A stretch of 64,000 nucleotides of DNA. Origin: Sinorhizobium kostiense. GTDB taxonomy: Bacteria; Pseudomonadota; Alphaproteobacteria; Rhizobiales; Rhizobiaceae. Shown here in pieces: positions 37,026 through 45,702 of this stretch. The translations under genes and the position numbers were made by a program. The stretch spans positions 682,001 to 746,000 of the forward strand of contig NZ_JAGILA010000001.1 of the NCBI RefSeq assembly GCF_017874595.1, in the 5' to 3' direction. The notes under the pieces are model-generated. The model ran no database searches. It saw nothing but the letters and a program-made list of their open reading frames with translations, and was not told the origin of the DNA. The number at the start of each line of letters is the position of its first letter. The first letter of the stretch is position 1.

Positions 37026-37640
37026 TCACCCATGCCGCATTAGAAATTCCTCGGCCGAGAGATGCCGGAAATCGTCAAGCGCGCGGCGCAGCTTGTCGTG
37101 GTCCCAGTCCCACCAGGCGAGCCGGTCCATGCTTGCGCCGATCTCGGCAGTGAAGCGCTGGCGGATGAGCTTGGCGGGGATGCCGCCGACGATCGTATAG
37201 GGGGCGACATCCTTCGAGACGACGGCGCCGGCACCGATCACCGCGCCATTGCCGACGGTTACGCCCGGCAGGATCGTGGCGCCGTGGCCGATCCAGACGT
37301 CGTGGCCGATCGTCACGCGGTGCTGACGCCGCCAGGCGAAGAGGTCGTGGTCGGGCTCCACGTCATCCCAGTACATCGGCGCGCGATAGGTGAAATGATG
37401 CAGGGTCGCGCGCCAGGTCGGATGGTTGGTGGCGTTGATGCGGACGGCGGCGGCGATGTTGACGAACTTGCCGATCGTCGCGCACCAGACCGAGCCGTCC
37501 TGCATGATGTAGGAATAGTCTCCGAACTCGACCTCTTCGAGCCGCGAGCGTTCGCGGATTTCGGTGTAGCGGCCTAGCGTCGAGTTTTCGACGCTTGCGG
37601 TCGGGTGGATAAAGGGCTCGAGGCCAAGCTTCGTGTTCAT
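37026..37640 (-). CDS. Phosphonate-associated hexapeptide-repeat acetyltransferase
   Basis: This 204-residue left-handed beta-helix acyltransferase has hexapeptide repeats (TLGRYTEIRER, then TIGHDVWIGHGATILPGVTV and GNGAVIGAGAVVSKDV), with the catalytic His candidate in NATNHPTW. It belongs to the hexapeptide transferase family repeatedly found in phn operons. The start at 37640 overlaps the stop of phnL (ATGA). The acceptor is unknown; a role acetylating a phosphonate intermediate or product is possible. Confidence 0.82.
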   Translation of the reverse strand: MNTKLGLEPFIHPTASVENSTLGRYTEIRERSRLEEVEFGDYSYIMQDGSVWCATIGKFVNIAAAVRINATNHPTWRATLHHFTYRAPMYWDDVEPDHDLFAWRRQHRVTIGHDVWIGHGATILPGVTVGNGAVIGAGAVVSKDVAPYTIVGGIPAKLIRQRFTAEIGASMDRLAWWDWDHDKLRRALDDFRHLSAEEFLMRHG

Positions 37641-38344
37641 GCGGCGTGTTTCCTCGGCGAGAAATGCGAGACGTCGATGATGCGATCGGCGACCGCTTCG
37701 CGCACTTCCTCGTCGTGGAATATGCCGACCAATGCCGTTCCTGCCGCCTTCTTTTCGGCGATCATGTCGACGACGACGGTACGGTTCCTGGCGTCGAGAG
37801 AGGCGGTCGGCTCGTCGAGAAGCAGGATCTTGTGGCCGGTGATGAAGCCGCGGGCGATGTTGACGCGCTGCTGCTCGCCGCCGGAAAAGGTCGCAGGTGG
37901 CAGGGCCCAGAGTTCCTTCGGCAGGTTGAGCCTGGCTAATAGCTCCGCCGCCCGCTCACGAGCCTCCTCGGACCCGACGCCGCGCGCCTGCAGGGGCTCG
38001 GCGACGATATCGAGGGCGGAAACGCGCGGCACCACGCGCAGGAATTGGCTGACATAGCCGAGCGTCGCACGGCGGACTTCGAGCACCAGACGCGGTTCGG
38101 CGGCGGCCAGGTTCACGAGCCGACCGTCATGCTCCATCAGGATCTGGCCTTCGTCGACGCCGTAATTGCCGTAGAGCATTTTCAGGATCGAGCTCTTGCC
38201 GACACCGGAGGGGCCGCCGAGCACGACGCATTCGCCGGCCTTGACCGAGAAGGAGACATCGGCGACTACCGGCAGGCGGATGCCGTCCCGTAAGTGCATC
38301 GTGAAGCTCTTCGCGACTTCTGAGACAACAAGCGGAGTAGCCAT
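37637..38344 (-). CDS. phnL: C-P lyase ABC-type subunit PhnL
   Basis: This 235-residue protein is an ABC ATPase: Walker A GGPSGVGKSS (near residue 41), signature FSGGEQQRV, Walker B ILLLDEPTASLD and the switch His in GIFHDEE. PhnL is a non-transport ATPase in the C-P lyase pathway, acting with PhnGHIJK in ribose-phosphonate formation. Start 38344 (MATPLVVSEV) is taken as the first codon of the conserved domain. It lies 65 bp past phnK and is coupled to the acetyltransferase gene. Confidence 0.9.
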   Translation of the reverse strand: MATPLVVSEVAKSFTMHLRDGIRLPVVADVSFSVKAGECVVLGGPSGVGKSSILKMLYGNYGVDEGQILMEHDGRLVNLAAAEPRLVLEVRRATLGYVSQFLRVVPRVSALDIVAEPLQARGVGSEEARERAAELLARLNLPKELWALPPATFSGGEQQRVNIARGFITGHKILLLDEPTASLDARNRTVVVDMIAEKKAAGTALVGIFHDEEVREAVADRIIDVSHFSPRKHAA

Positions 38345-38409
38345 GATTTTTACTTTCGTTTGCGCGTGATCTTGTCGGAAAGCCGGGGTCCACTTTTCTG
38401 GATCATGCG

Positions 38410-39186
38410 TCACACCTGCAGGATCGAGGAAACGAGAAGCTGCGTGTAGGGTTCGCGCGGGTCGTCGAGCACCCGATCGGTCAGCCCCTGTTCGATGACG
38501 GCGCCGTCCTTCATCACCATCATCCGGTGCGACAGGAGCCGCGCCACGGCGAGGTCGTGCGTGACGATGATCGCCGAGAGCCCGAGATCGTGGACGAGCC
38601 CGCGCAGGAGGTCGAGCAGGCGCGCCTGCACGGAGACGTCGAGACCGCCGGTCGGCTCATCCATGAAGACGAGGCGCGGCGAGGTCACGAGATTGCGGGC
38701 GATCTGCAGGCGCTGGCGCATGCCGCCGGAAAAGGCGCGCGGCTGGTCGTCGATCCGGCCGTCGTCGATCTCGACGCGAGCGAGCCAATCCTTGGCAGCT
38801 ACCCGGATCTTGCCGTAATGGCGGTCGCCGATCGCCATCAGCCGTTCGCCGACATTGGCGCCGGCCGAAACCGTCATCCTGAGCCCCTCGGCCGGGTTCT
38901 GGTGGACGAAGCCCCAATCGGTGCGCATCAGGAAACGGCGTTCCGCCTCGGCCATCCGCGCAAGATCGCGATATTGCCCGTCGCGCATGTGATATTCGAC
39001 GATGCCGGAGGTCGGCATCAGCCGCGTCGACAGGCAGGAAAGCAGCGTCGTCTTGCCGGAGCCGGATTCGCCGACGATCGCGAGTACCTCGCCGGGATAG
39101 AGCTCGAAGGAGACATTGCGGCAGCCGATGCGGTTTCCGTAGAACTTCGAGATGTCGTTGACCTTGAGAAGCGGAACGGCGCTCAT
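38410..39186 (-). CDS. phnK: C-P lyase ABC-type subunit PhnK
   Basis: This 258-residue ABC ATPase has Walker A GESGSGKTTL, the signature AFSGGMRQRLQIAR and Walker B LVFMDEPTGGLD. In E. coli PhnK binds the PhnGHIJ core and is required for C-P lyase activity. The start at 39186 overlaps phnJ's stop (ATGA). This is the usual rhizobial order. Confidence 0.92.
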   Translation of the reverse strand: MSAVPLLKVNDISKFYGNRIGCRNVSFELYPGEVLAIVGESGSGKTTLLSCLSTRLMPTSGIVEYHMRDGQYRDLARMAEAERRFLMRTDWGFVHQNPAEGLRMTVSAGANVGERLMAIGDRHYGKIRVAAKDWLARVEIDDGRIDDQPRAFSGGMRQRLQIARNLVTSPRLVFMDEPTGGLDVSVQARLLDLLRGLVHDLGLSAIIVTHDLAVARLLSHRMMVMKDGAVIEQGLTDRVLDDPREPYTQLLVSSILQV

Positions 39187-40061
39187 TCGGCGGCCTCCTC
39201 TATGGCGAGCATGGGGCCGGCATGGCCTGCACACCGCCGGTCCTCGCAATGGTCGGTATCGGAGCAGACGAACATGCGCCCGCCTCTGTCGTCGAGCACC
39301 ACCTCGTCGAGATAGACGTTCTCGGCACAGCAGAGCGCGCAGGGCCTGTCGAATTTCTGGATCTCGAAGGGATGGTCCTCGAAATCGAGACTGACGACCT
39401 GCGTATAGGGTGGCACCGCATAGATTCGCTTCTCGCGGCCGGCTCCGAAGAGCTGCAGGGCTTCCGACCTGTGCATCTTCGGATTGTCGAATTTCGGCGT
39501 TGGCGAGGGATCCATGACATAACGCCCCTCGACCTTCACCGGATAGGCATAGGTCGTGGCGATATGGCCATTGCGGGCGATGTCCTCGTAGAGCTTCACA
39601 TGCATGAGGCCGTATTCCTCGAGCGCATGCATCTTGCGTGTCTCGGTCTCGCGCGGCTCGAGGAAGCGCAGGGGCTCCGGAATTGGCACCTGATAGACGA
39701 GCGTCTGGCTCTCTCTAAGCGGCTCCTCCGGGATGCGGTGGCGTGTCTGGATGATCGTCGCCTCCTTCGTCTTCGTGGTGACAGCGACATTGGCGACCTT
39801 CTGGAAGAAGGCGCGGATCGAGACGGCATTGGTGGTATCGTCGGCTCCCTGGTCGATGACCTTCAAGACATCATCAGGCCCGAGGATCGAGGCCGTCACC
39901 TGCACACCCCCAGTGCCCCAGCCGTAGGGCATCGGCATTTCGCGCGAAGCGAAGGGCACCTGATAGCCGGGAATGGCGATCGCCTTGAGGATCGCTCGGC
40001 GGATCATCCGCTTCGTCTGCTCGTCGAGATAGGCGAAGTTGTAGGTGGCAAGGTCGTTCAT
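39183..40061 (-). CDS. phnJ: C-P lyase catalytic subunit PhnJ (radical SAM)
   Basis: This 292-residue protein is the radical-SAM enzyme that breaks the carbon-phosphorus bond of ribose-1-phosphonate phosphate esters. The four conserved cysteines are present with exact spacing: Cys241 and Cys244 in CALCC, then Cys266 and Cys272 in VCSDTDHC, matching the E. coli PhnJ numbering for the iron-sulfur cluster and thiyl radical. It overlaps phnI and phnK by four bases each. Confidence 0.96.
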   Translation of the reverse strand: MNDLATYNFAYLDEQTKRMIRRAILKAIAIPGYQVPFASREMPMPYGWGTGGVQVTASILGPDDVLKVIDQGADDTTNAVSIRAFFQKVANVAVTTKTKEATIIQTRHRIPEEPLRESQTLVYQVPIPEPLRFLEPRETETRKMHALEEYGLMHVKLYEDIARNGHIATTYAYPVKVEGRYVMDPSPTPKFDNPKMHRSEALQLFGAGREKRIYAVPPYTQVVSLDFEDHPFEIQKFDRPCALCCAENVYLDEVVLDDRGGRMFVCSDTDHCEDRRCAGHAGPMLAIEEAAE

Positions 40062-41161
40062 TCGGCGGCCTCCTTCATGTCGCCTTCGCCGTCGCGGGCG
40101 GTCTCATAATCGCGGCGCATGCGGCGCACCAGGTTGAGTTCGGCCTGGAAGTCGACGTAGTGCGGCAGCTTCAGGTGCTCGACGAAGCCGGTCGCCTGGA
40201 CGTTGTCCGCGTGCGAAATCACGAATTCCTGGTCCTGGGCCGGGGCGACGATGTCCTCGCCGAATTCCTCGGTCCTCAGCGCCCGGTCGACGAGCGACAT
40301 GGACATCGCCTTGCGCTCGCTCTGGCCGAAGACGAGGCCATAGCCACGGGTGAATTGCGGCGGCTCGTTGGCGGAGCCTTTGAACTGGTTGACCATCTGG
40401 CATTCGGTGACGCGGATAACCCCGAGCGAGACGGCGAAGCCGAGCTCCGGCACGTCGAGCTCGACCTCGACCTCGCCGATCCGGATTTCGCCGACAAAGG
40501 GATGGGTGCGGCCGTAGCCACGCTGGGTGGAGTAGGCGAGCGCCAGCAGGAAGCCTTCGTCGCCGCGGGCGAGCGCCTGAAGGCGGAGGTCGCGCGGCAT
40601 CGGGAATTCCATCGGCTCGCGGGTGAGGTCGCCCGGCACATGGCCCTCCGGCATCGTCCCGTCGCCCTCGATCAGACCGTCGCTGTCGAGAATGTCGGAA
40701 ACGCGCATCACCGCTTCTCCCGGCTCCTTACGGGCCGGTTCGGCGACAGCTCCGTCGCCGAGCAGCGATGGGTCGAGCAGGCGGTGCGTATAGTCGAAGG
40801 TCGGGCCGAGAAGCTGACCGCCGGGCAAGTCCTTGTAGGTTGCCGAGATGCGCCGCTCGATTTTCATCCTGGCCGTGTCGATCGGCTCGGAAGAGCCAAA
40901 GCGGGGCAGGGTGGTGCGATAGGCACGCAGGATGAAGATCGCCTCGATCATGTCGCCGCGCGCCTGGCGCACGGCAAGCGCGGCAAGCGAGCGATCGTAG
41001 AGGGAGGCTTCCGCCATCACCCGGTCGACGGCGAGGCCGAGCTGTTGGACGACCTGCTCGATGGTGATCGCTGGCAGCGACCGGTCGCCACGCCGGCGAT
41101 CGGCAAGGAGGCGGTGTGCATTCTGGATGGCGGCTTCCCCGCCCTTGACGGCAACGTACAT
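40058..41161 (-). CDS. phnI: C-P lyase subunit PhnI
   Basis: This 367-residue protein begins MYVAVKGGEAAIQNAHRLLA, the family start, and includes TRGYGLVFGQSERKAMSMSL and DHVQ/HADNVQATGFVEHLKLPHYVDF near the end. PhnI is the nucleosidase/transferase component that displaces adenine from ATP with phosphonate, in complex with PhnG, PhnH and PhnL. It overlaps phnJ by four bases; phnH ends 5 bp upstream. Confidence 0.95.
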   Translation of the reverse strand: MYVAVKGGEAAIQNAHRLLADRRRGDRSLPAITIEQVVQQLGLAVDRVMAEASLYDRSLAALAVRQARGDMIEAIFILRAYRTTLPRFGSSEPIDTARMKIERRISATYKDLPGGQLLGPTFDYTHRLLDPSLLGDGAVAEPARKEPGEAVMRVSDILDSDGLIEGDGTMPEGHVPGDLTREPMEFPMPRDLRLQALARGDEGFLLALAYSTQRGYGRTHPFVGEIRIGEVEVELDVPELGFAVSLGVIRVTECQMVNQFKGSANEPPQFTRGYGLVFGQSERKAMSMSLVDRALRTEEFGEDIVAPAQDQEFVISHADNVQATGFVEHLKLPHYVDFQAELNLVRRMRRDYETARDGEGDMKEAAE

Positions 41162-41165
41162 GCTT

Positions 41166-41774
41166 TCACCCCTTGATCGACAATCTAGTGGTGCGCGGAA
41201 GGCAGAGAACGCTCTCTTCGGCCGTCAGCACCAGATCGATGCCGCGCGGGAAGAGAGCGCGGTTTGCGGCCCAGAGGTCGAGGAAGAGATCGGGCAATCC
41301 CTTCGGCGCGATGACGACTTCGTCCTTGATGCCCGGGCCGCGGCCGATGAAGGGTCGGCCGCCGGTCAAGGCCTCCACCTCGACAACAAGCGTCGTCGAG
41401 CGGTCGGGATATTCCGCAGTGCCGAGGGCGAACTGGTCGAAGCCCGGCACGGCGCCGTCCCTCTCGACAAAGGCAAAGCGGGCCTCGTCCTTTAGTTCGA
41501 TAACGGGACCGCCGGTGTGGAAGGCGATCCAATTCGGCGCGGCGGATTTGACGAGGGCAGGGGAGAGCCAGACAGGCGTGTCGTGATCGCAAAGCGTCAG
41601 GGCAACGGCACCGGTCGCCATGCCGAGCGGCGAGGGCGGCGTCGCAAGCGCCGTCAGGCGCCCGATCGTGCCCGGCCGGGCAAAGCAGTCCATGAGCGTG
41701 CGGAAGACGGTTTGCGCCTCGAATTCCGGATCGGCAAAGCCGCCGGCATAGATTTGCGATTGGGCGGTCATCAA
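41166..41774 (-). CDS. phnH: C-P lyase subunit PhnH
   Basis: This 202-residue protein begins AQSQIYAGGFADPEFEAQTV and contains FARPGTIGRL, typical PhnH. It is a structural subunit of the PhnGHIJ core complex, resembling a PLP-type fold without the cofactor. The ATG overlaps phnG's stop by four bases. Confidence 0.93.
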   Translation of the reverse strand: MMTAQSQIYAGGFADPEFEAQTVFRTLMDCFARPGTIGRLTALATPPSPLGMATGAVALTLCDHDTPVWLSPALVKSAAPNWIAFHTGGPVIELKDEARFAFVERDGAVPGFDQFALGTAEYPDRSTTLVVEVEALTGGRPFIGRGPGIKDEVVIAPKGLPDLFLDLWAANRALFPRGIDLVLTAEESVLCLPRTTRLSIKG

Positions 41775-42244
41775 TCCTCTCCGCGAACCATGGTGAAGAA
41801 GTCGACGCGAGTCGCGGCCGTTTCCTCGGCTTTGCGGCGTTCCTCGGCCAGAAGCCGGGCGGCAATCTGCCTCTGCAGAGCCTCCACGGCCGGCCGATGC
41901 GCCGGGCTCTGGAACAGCGCATCGAAGATCGCGGCGTAGCGGGCGCGTTCCTTGTCGGTGCCAAGCAATTGCCCGTGGCCGATCTCGCCGCCTGAAAGCC
42001 GGACGGTGGCACGAGTAACCGTCGCCTCGCCGAGATTGAAGGGATCGCCGCTACCACCGATGCGTCCGCGCACCATCACGAGCCCCGTTTCCGGACCGCG
42101 CACCGGTGCCACCACGGGCTTATCGGCGATCGAGTCCCAGGCGGCGGAAAGCTCGGCAAGGGTAGCGCGTGCGAGAAGCCGCATGGCGTCGCGCCGTTCG
42201 GCGGCAGGCTCCGAAGGATCGGCACGCTTTTCCGTAGCGCTCAT
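41771..42244 (-). CDS. phnG: C-P lyase subunit PhnG
   Basis: This 157-residue protein includes LLARATLAELSAAWDSI, PVRGPETGLVMVRGRIGGSG and PFNLGEATVTRATVRL, the PhnG core. It is the first gene of the phnGHIJKL operon, divergent from phnF. Start 42244 is preferred because AGGAG upstream is too close to the alternative ATG at 42250. Confidence 0.93.
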   Translation of the reverse strand: MSATEKRADPSEPAAERRDAMRLLARATLAELSAAWDSIADKPVVAPVRGPETGLVMVRGRIGGSGDPFNLGEATVTRATVRLSGGEIGHGQLLGTDKERARYAAIFDALFQSPAHRPAVEALQRQIAARLLAEERRKAEETAATRVDFFTMVRGED

Positions 42245-42259
42245 GATCATACTCCTAAA

Positions 42260-42277
42260 TGTCTATTGATCTAGACA
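42260..42277. promoter_or_regulatory. Candidate PhnF operator
   Basis: TGTCTA-TTGATC-TAGACA is a perfect inverted repeat between phnG and phnF, 16 bp before the phnG start. GntR/HutC regulators such as mycobacterial PhnF bind short inverted repeats containing TATAGACC-like elements, so this is a likely repressor site on phnG transcription and on phnF. Confidence 0.58.
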
Positions 42278-42342
42278 ATCATACATCTTATAGAGTTATC
42301 TAGCCTTCGCAAATGACAGGCCTGTGACATCGGTGAAGAAAA

Positions 42343-43080
42343 ATGGTGGGAAGAAGGACGGTCGAGCGGCAGACGGGGGTCGCACTCTGGCGCCAGATCG
42401 CCGACCGCATACGGCTCGCGATTGGCAATGGCGATTATGACGAGACCGGGATGGTACCGCCGGAAACGGTGCTGGCGGCCGAGTTCGGAGTGAACCGTCA
42501 TACGGTGCGCAGCGCGCTTGCGGCGCTTGCGGAGGAAGGTCTGGTGCGCGCCGTGCAGGGACGCGGCACGTTGATCGAACGTAAGGACCGGGTGACCTAT
42601 CCGATCTCCCGCCGCACCCGTTTTTCCCAGGGGCTTGGGGGACAGGTGCAGGAGATCGGCTCGAAGCTGCTCGGTCAGAGAGAGGTGCAAGCGAGCGGCG
42701 AGGTCGCTGCGGCGCTCGGGCTCCCGCTGAATGCGCCGGTTGTCGAGTTGCGCACGGTCAGCAGCGGAGATGGCCGGCCGCTCTCGGCGACCATCGCCTA
42801 TTTTCCCGCCGAGCGGTTTCCGGAGATGGCGCAGCAATATGGGCGCCTCGGCTCCGTCACGAAGGCCTTCGCCGCGCAAGGGCTCGAGGATTATGTTCGC
42901 GTCTCGACGGAGATCGTGGCCCGGCACGCCGATGCGGAGGAACTCGAGCTCCTCAAGCTCTCACCCGGTGCGATCGTGCTCGAGGCGCTCGCGGTCAATG
43001 CCGATCTGGACGGGCGCCCGGTCGAATTTTCGCTTACACGCTTTGCCGCCGACCGGATGAAGCTCAGGATCGACACGTAG
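42343..43080 (+). CDS. phnF: GntR/HutC-type regulator of phosphonate metabolism
   Basis: This 245-residue protein has an N-terminal winged helix (about residues 12-78; PPETVLAAEFGVNRHTVRSA) and a C-terminal UTRA effector domain (about 95-240). It is divergent from phnGHIJKL and belongs to the PhnF group. It likely represses phn and responds to a phosphorus metabolite. Start ATG 42343 is preceded by GGTGAAG. Confidence 0.9.
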   Translation: MVGRRTVERQTGVALWRQIADRIRLAIGNGDYDETGMVPPETVLAAEFGVNRHTVRSALAALAEEGLVRAVQGRGTLIERKDRVTYPISRRTRFSQGLGGQVQEIGSKLLGQREVQASGEVAAALGLPLNAPVVELRTVSSGDGRPLSATIAYFPAERFPEMAQQYGRLGSVTKAFAAQGLEDYVRVSTEIVARHADAEELELLKLSPGAIVLEALAVNADLDGRPVEFSLTRFAADRMKLRIDT

Positions 43081-43101
43081 CGCCGCCCTCCATGCGGGGT
43101 G

Positions 43102-43161
43102 CCCCTCATCCCGCTGCCGCGACCTTCTCCCCGCTCGCGGGGAGAAGGCTAGGGTGAGGGG
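43102..43161. repeat. Rhizobial intergenic palindromic repeat
   Basis: A perfect 12-bp stem (CCTTCTCCCCGC / GCGGGGAGAAGG, 43123-43148) is flanked by an outer pair CCCCTCATCC and GGGTGAGGGG. This nested hairpin is a widespread dispersed repeat in Rhizobiales. It lies between the converging phnF and DUF1905 genes and may act as a terminator for both. Confidence 0.7.
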
Positions 43162-43182
43162 CTGCGAAAGGGCGAAACGGAT

Positions 43183-43482
43183 CTAAGCACGATCCAGCGT
43201 CAGCGCGATCTTGACGGTCTGGCCGGTGGTCAAATGCTCTTTCCGGCGCACTTCCGCCTTGACCGGCAAGAGAAACGAGCCGGAGCCCTTGTCGGGGAAG
43301 ATCGAGGTCGTCCATTCGGTATCGCCCGTTCGCGCGACCACGGCTTCGCTGCCCCAGCCGCGCTTCTTCGGCTCGGCCGTGAACCGGATCTCACCGGCAA
43401 TGTCGGTTGGAAGCGTGACGAAATGCCAGCCGCCCTTGCCTGGATAGAGCCAAAGCTCCGCATCGAATTCGAATTGTGCCAC
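43183..43482 (-). CDS. DUF1905 family protein
   Basis: This 99-residue protein contains the DUF1905 core (FEFDAELWLYPGKGGWHFVTL and GDTEWTTSIFPDK, then YLLPVKAEVRRKE-like FLLPVKAEVRRKEHL). DUF1905 proteins are small beta-barrel proteins of unknown function. A GTG start at 43482 is chosen because GTGAGG lies upstream and this gives the family's usual length; ATG 43551 would add 23 unconserved residues. Convergent with phnF across the repeat. Confidence 0.8.
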   Translation of the reverse strand: MAQFEFDAELWLYPGKGGWHFVTLPTDIAGEIRFTAEPKKRGWGSEAVVARTGDTEWTTSIFPDKGSGSFLLPVKAEVRRKEHLTTGQTVKIALTLDRA

Positions 43483-43605
43483 CCGATCCTCACTTCGTTC
43501 GCCATGTAAATAAGGCAAGGACGCCGTATTTCCGACGAGTTTTTGCCGCATCTCTTAATTCTGCATCAGGATCCACATTGTCTTCTTTTTTGGGGGAGAT
43601 GAGAA

Positions 43606-45000
43606 ATGGCGACGTGGCGACCCGATCCTTCCTTCTATCCGTCACCGCGAATGGCTGCAAAGGCTCCAAAGGAAACCCTTGCTTATGTCGCTGCCTTTGA
43701 CCCGGACCGGCAGCGACCCGACGCGATCGCGGTGGTCGACGTCGATCCAGCGTCCCAGACCTATTCTCAGATCGTCGGCCAGGTCGAAATGCCTAATGTC
43801 GGCGATGAGCTCCATCATTTCGGCTGGAATGCCTGCTCCTCGTGCCTCTGCCCCAATGCGCCGCATCCGCATGTGGAGCGGCGCTATCTGGTCGTGCCCG
43901 GCTTGAGGTCGTCGCGGCTTCACATCATCGATACCAAGCCGGACCCGAGAAAGCCTCAGATCGCCCGCGTCATCGAGCCGTCGGAGATTGCTGAAAAGGC
44001 GAATTATTCGCGGCTTCACACGATTCATTGCGGCCCGGAAGGGATTTACGTCAACGCCCTCGCCGACCGGGACGGCAATGCGCCGGGCGGGATCTTCCTC
44101 ATCGACCACGACAGCTTCGACGTGCTCGGCCAATGGGAGATGGATCGCGGACCGCAAAAGCTCGCCTATGATTTCTGGTGGCATCTCGGCCACGATACGA
44201 TGATCACCAGTGAGTGGGGCACGCCGGACACGTTCGAGAACGGCCTCGTTCCGGAGGTGCTGCTCGGTTCGAACTATGGCCGCCGGCTGCACTTCTGGGA
44301 TCTCACCAAGCGCAAGCACGTGCAGGAGATCGATTTCGGCGAGGAGCATCAGCTCGTCTTCGAGCTGCGCCCGGCCCATGACCCGACCAAGGCCTACGGC
44401 TTCGTCGGCTGCGTGATCAGCCTCAAAGACCTCTCCGCTTCGATCTGGACTTGGTATCGCGAAGGCAACAAGTGGGCGGTGAAAAAGGTGATCGAGATCC
44501 CGGCCGAGCCCGCCGATCCGGATCTGCTACCGCCTGTGCTTCAGGGGTTCAAGGCGGTGGCGCCGCTCGTCACCGATATCGACCTCTCGATGGATGACCG
44601 CTTCCTCTACGTCTCCTGCTGGGGAACCGGCGACATGATCCAGTACGACGTCTCCGATCCGCTCGCTCCCAAGGAGACGGGGCGAGTACGGATTGGCGGT
44701 ATCGTGGCACGTACGACACACCCGAAAGCCTCGAACGGCGCTCTCAACGGCGGTCCGCAAATGGTCGAGATCAGCCGCGACGGCAAGCGGGTCTATTTCA
44801 CCAATTCGCTTTATGGGGCGATCGATCCGCAATTCTATCCGGAGGGTATCGACGGCTGGATGGTGAAGCTCGACGTCGGCGACAATGGCGGCATTGCCTT
44901 CGACGAGAATTTCTTCGTCGATTGGCCGAAGGGGCATCGCCCGCATCAGGTTCGATTGGAAGGCGGCGATTGCTCCTCGGATTCCTACTGCTATCCATGA
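43606..45000 (+). CDS. Selenium-binding protein 56 / methanethiol oxidase family
   Basis: This 464-residue beta-propeller-type protein has the hallmark WNACSSCLCPN with the CSSC selenium-binding/copper site, HTIHCGPEGIYVNAL and the C-terminal HRPHQVRLEGGDCSSDSYCYP with His and Cys ligands. Members (SBP56) oxidise methanethiol to formaldehyde, hydrogen sulfide and hydrogen peroxide in a copper-dependent way. Here there is no signal peptide. Start ATG 43606 follows GGGGGAGATGAG. It is followed by a membrane-protein gene on the same strand. Confidence 0.9.
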   Translation: MATWRPDPSFYPSPRMAAKAPKETLAYVAAFDPDRQRPDAIAVVDVDPASQTYSQIVGQVEMPNVGDELHHFGWNACSSCLCPNAPHPHVERRYLVVPGLRSSRLHIIDTKPDPRKPQIARVIEPSEIAEKANYSRLHTIHCGPEGIYVNALADRDGNAPGGIFLIDHDSFDVLGQWEMDRGPQKLAYDFWWHLGHDTMITSEWGTPDTFENGLVPEVLLGSNYGRRLHFWDLTKRKHVQEIDFGEEHQLVFELRPAHDPTKAYGFVGCVISLKDLSASIWTWYREGNKWAVKKVIEIPAEPADPDLLPPVLQGFKAVAPLVTDIDLSMDDRFLYVSCWGTGDMIQYDVSDPLAPKETGRVRIGGIVARTTHPKASNGALNGGPQMVEISRDGKRVYFTNSLYGAIDPQFYPEGIDGWMVKLDVGDNGGIAFDENFFVDWPKGHRPHQVRLEGGDCSSDSYCYP

Positions 45001-45073
45001 GGGGCCGCGTCGGGTCCCCACCGATTTAAGATTGTGTATGGGGAGAGCGGACCATGCGGCCGCACCGGAGCAA

Positions 45074-45697
45074 ATGACGAGCCTCTGGCCTTGGCTTGCG
45101 CTTGTGGGCCTCGGTGCGTTCCACGGGGTAAACCCGGCGATGGGCTGGCTCTTCGCCGTGGCGCTTGGCCTTCATCGACAGAGTGCGCGGATCGTCTGGC
45201 TGTCTCTCGTTCCGATCGCCCTTGGCCATGCCGCGTCCATCGCGATGGTCGTGGCCCTCGTGACCGCTTTCGGGACGGTCCTGGATTTGCGGAACCTGCA
45301 GCTTGCCACCGCCTGCCTTATTCTCGGCCTTGCAGGCTATTACGGACTATACGGGCATCGCCACCGCGTGAGGGTCGGCATGCGCACCGGCATGGCCGGG
45401 CTGACGCTATGGTCTTTCCTGATGGCGACGAGCCATGGCGCCGGGCTGATGCTGGTGCCAGCGGTCCTGAGCCTTTGCCTGACAAATCAAGCCGGGTTTG
45501 CCATGAGCAGCTCGCTTCCAATTTCGCTTGCTGCGGTTGCCGTCCACACCGGTGCAATGCTCGCCGTGATCGCGGCGATCGCGCTCGTCGTCTTCGGCTG
45601 GTTGGGCCTTGCAGCGCTGCGCCCGGCCTGGATTAATTTCGACCGTCTCTGGACATTGGCGCTCGGCGCGACCGGCACCATCCTCCTGGTCTCATAG
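45074..45697 (+). CDS. Polytopic membrane protein following the selenium-binding protein
   Basis: This 207-residue protein has about six predicted helices (TSLWPWLALVGLGAFHGVNP at the start, then repeated hydrophobic segments) with His and Asn within the first and fourth helices (GAFHGVNPAMGW, ATSHGAGLML). I do not recognise a named family. The repeated H-G motifs in membrane segments hint at metal or proton handling, similar to HupE/RcnA-like transporters. It lies 73 bp after the selenium-binding protein gene on the same strand and may be co-expressed. Start 45074 follows CCGGAG; 45038 is an alternative. Confidence 0.65.
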   Translation: MTSLWPWLALVGLGAFHGVNPAMGWLFAVALGLHRQSARIVWLSLVPIALGHAASIAMVVALVTAFGTVLDLRNLQLATACLILGLAGYYGLYGHRHRVRVGMRTGMAGLTLWSFLMATSHGAGLMLVPAVLSLCLTNQAGFAMSSSLPISLAAVAVHTGAMLAVIAAIALVVFGWLGLAALRPAWINFDRLWTLALGATGTILLVS

Positions 45698-45702
45698 AAG
45701 GT

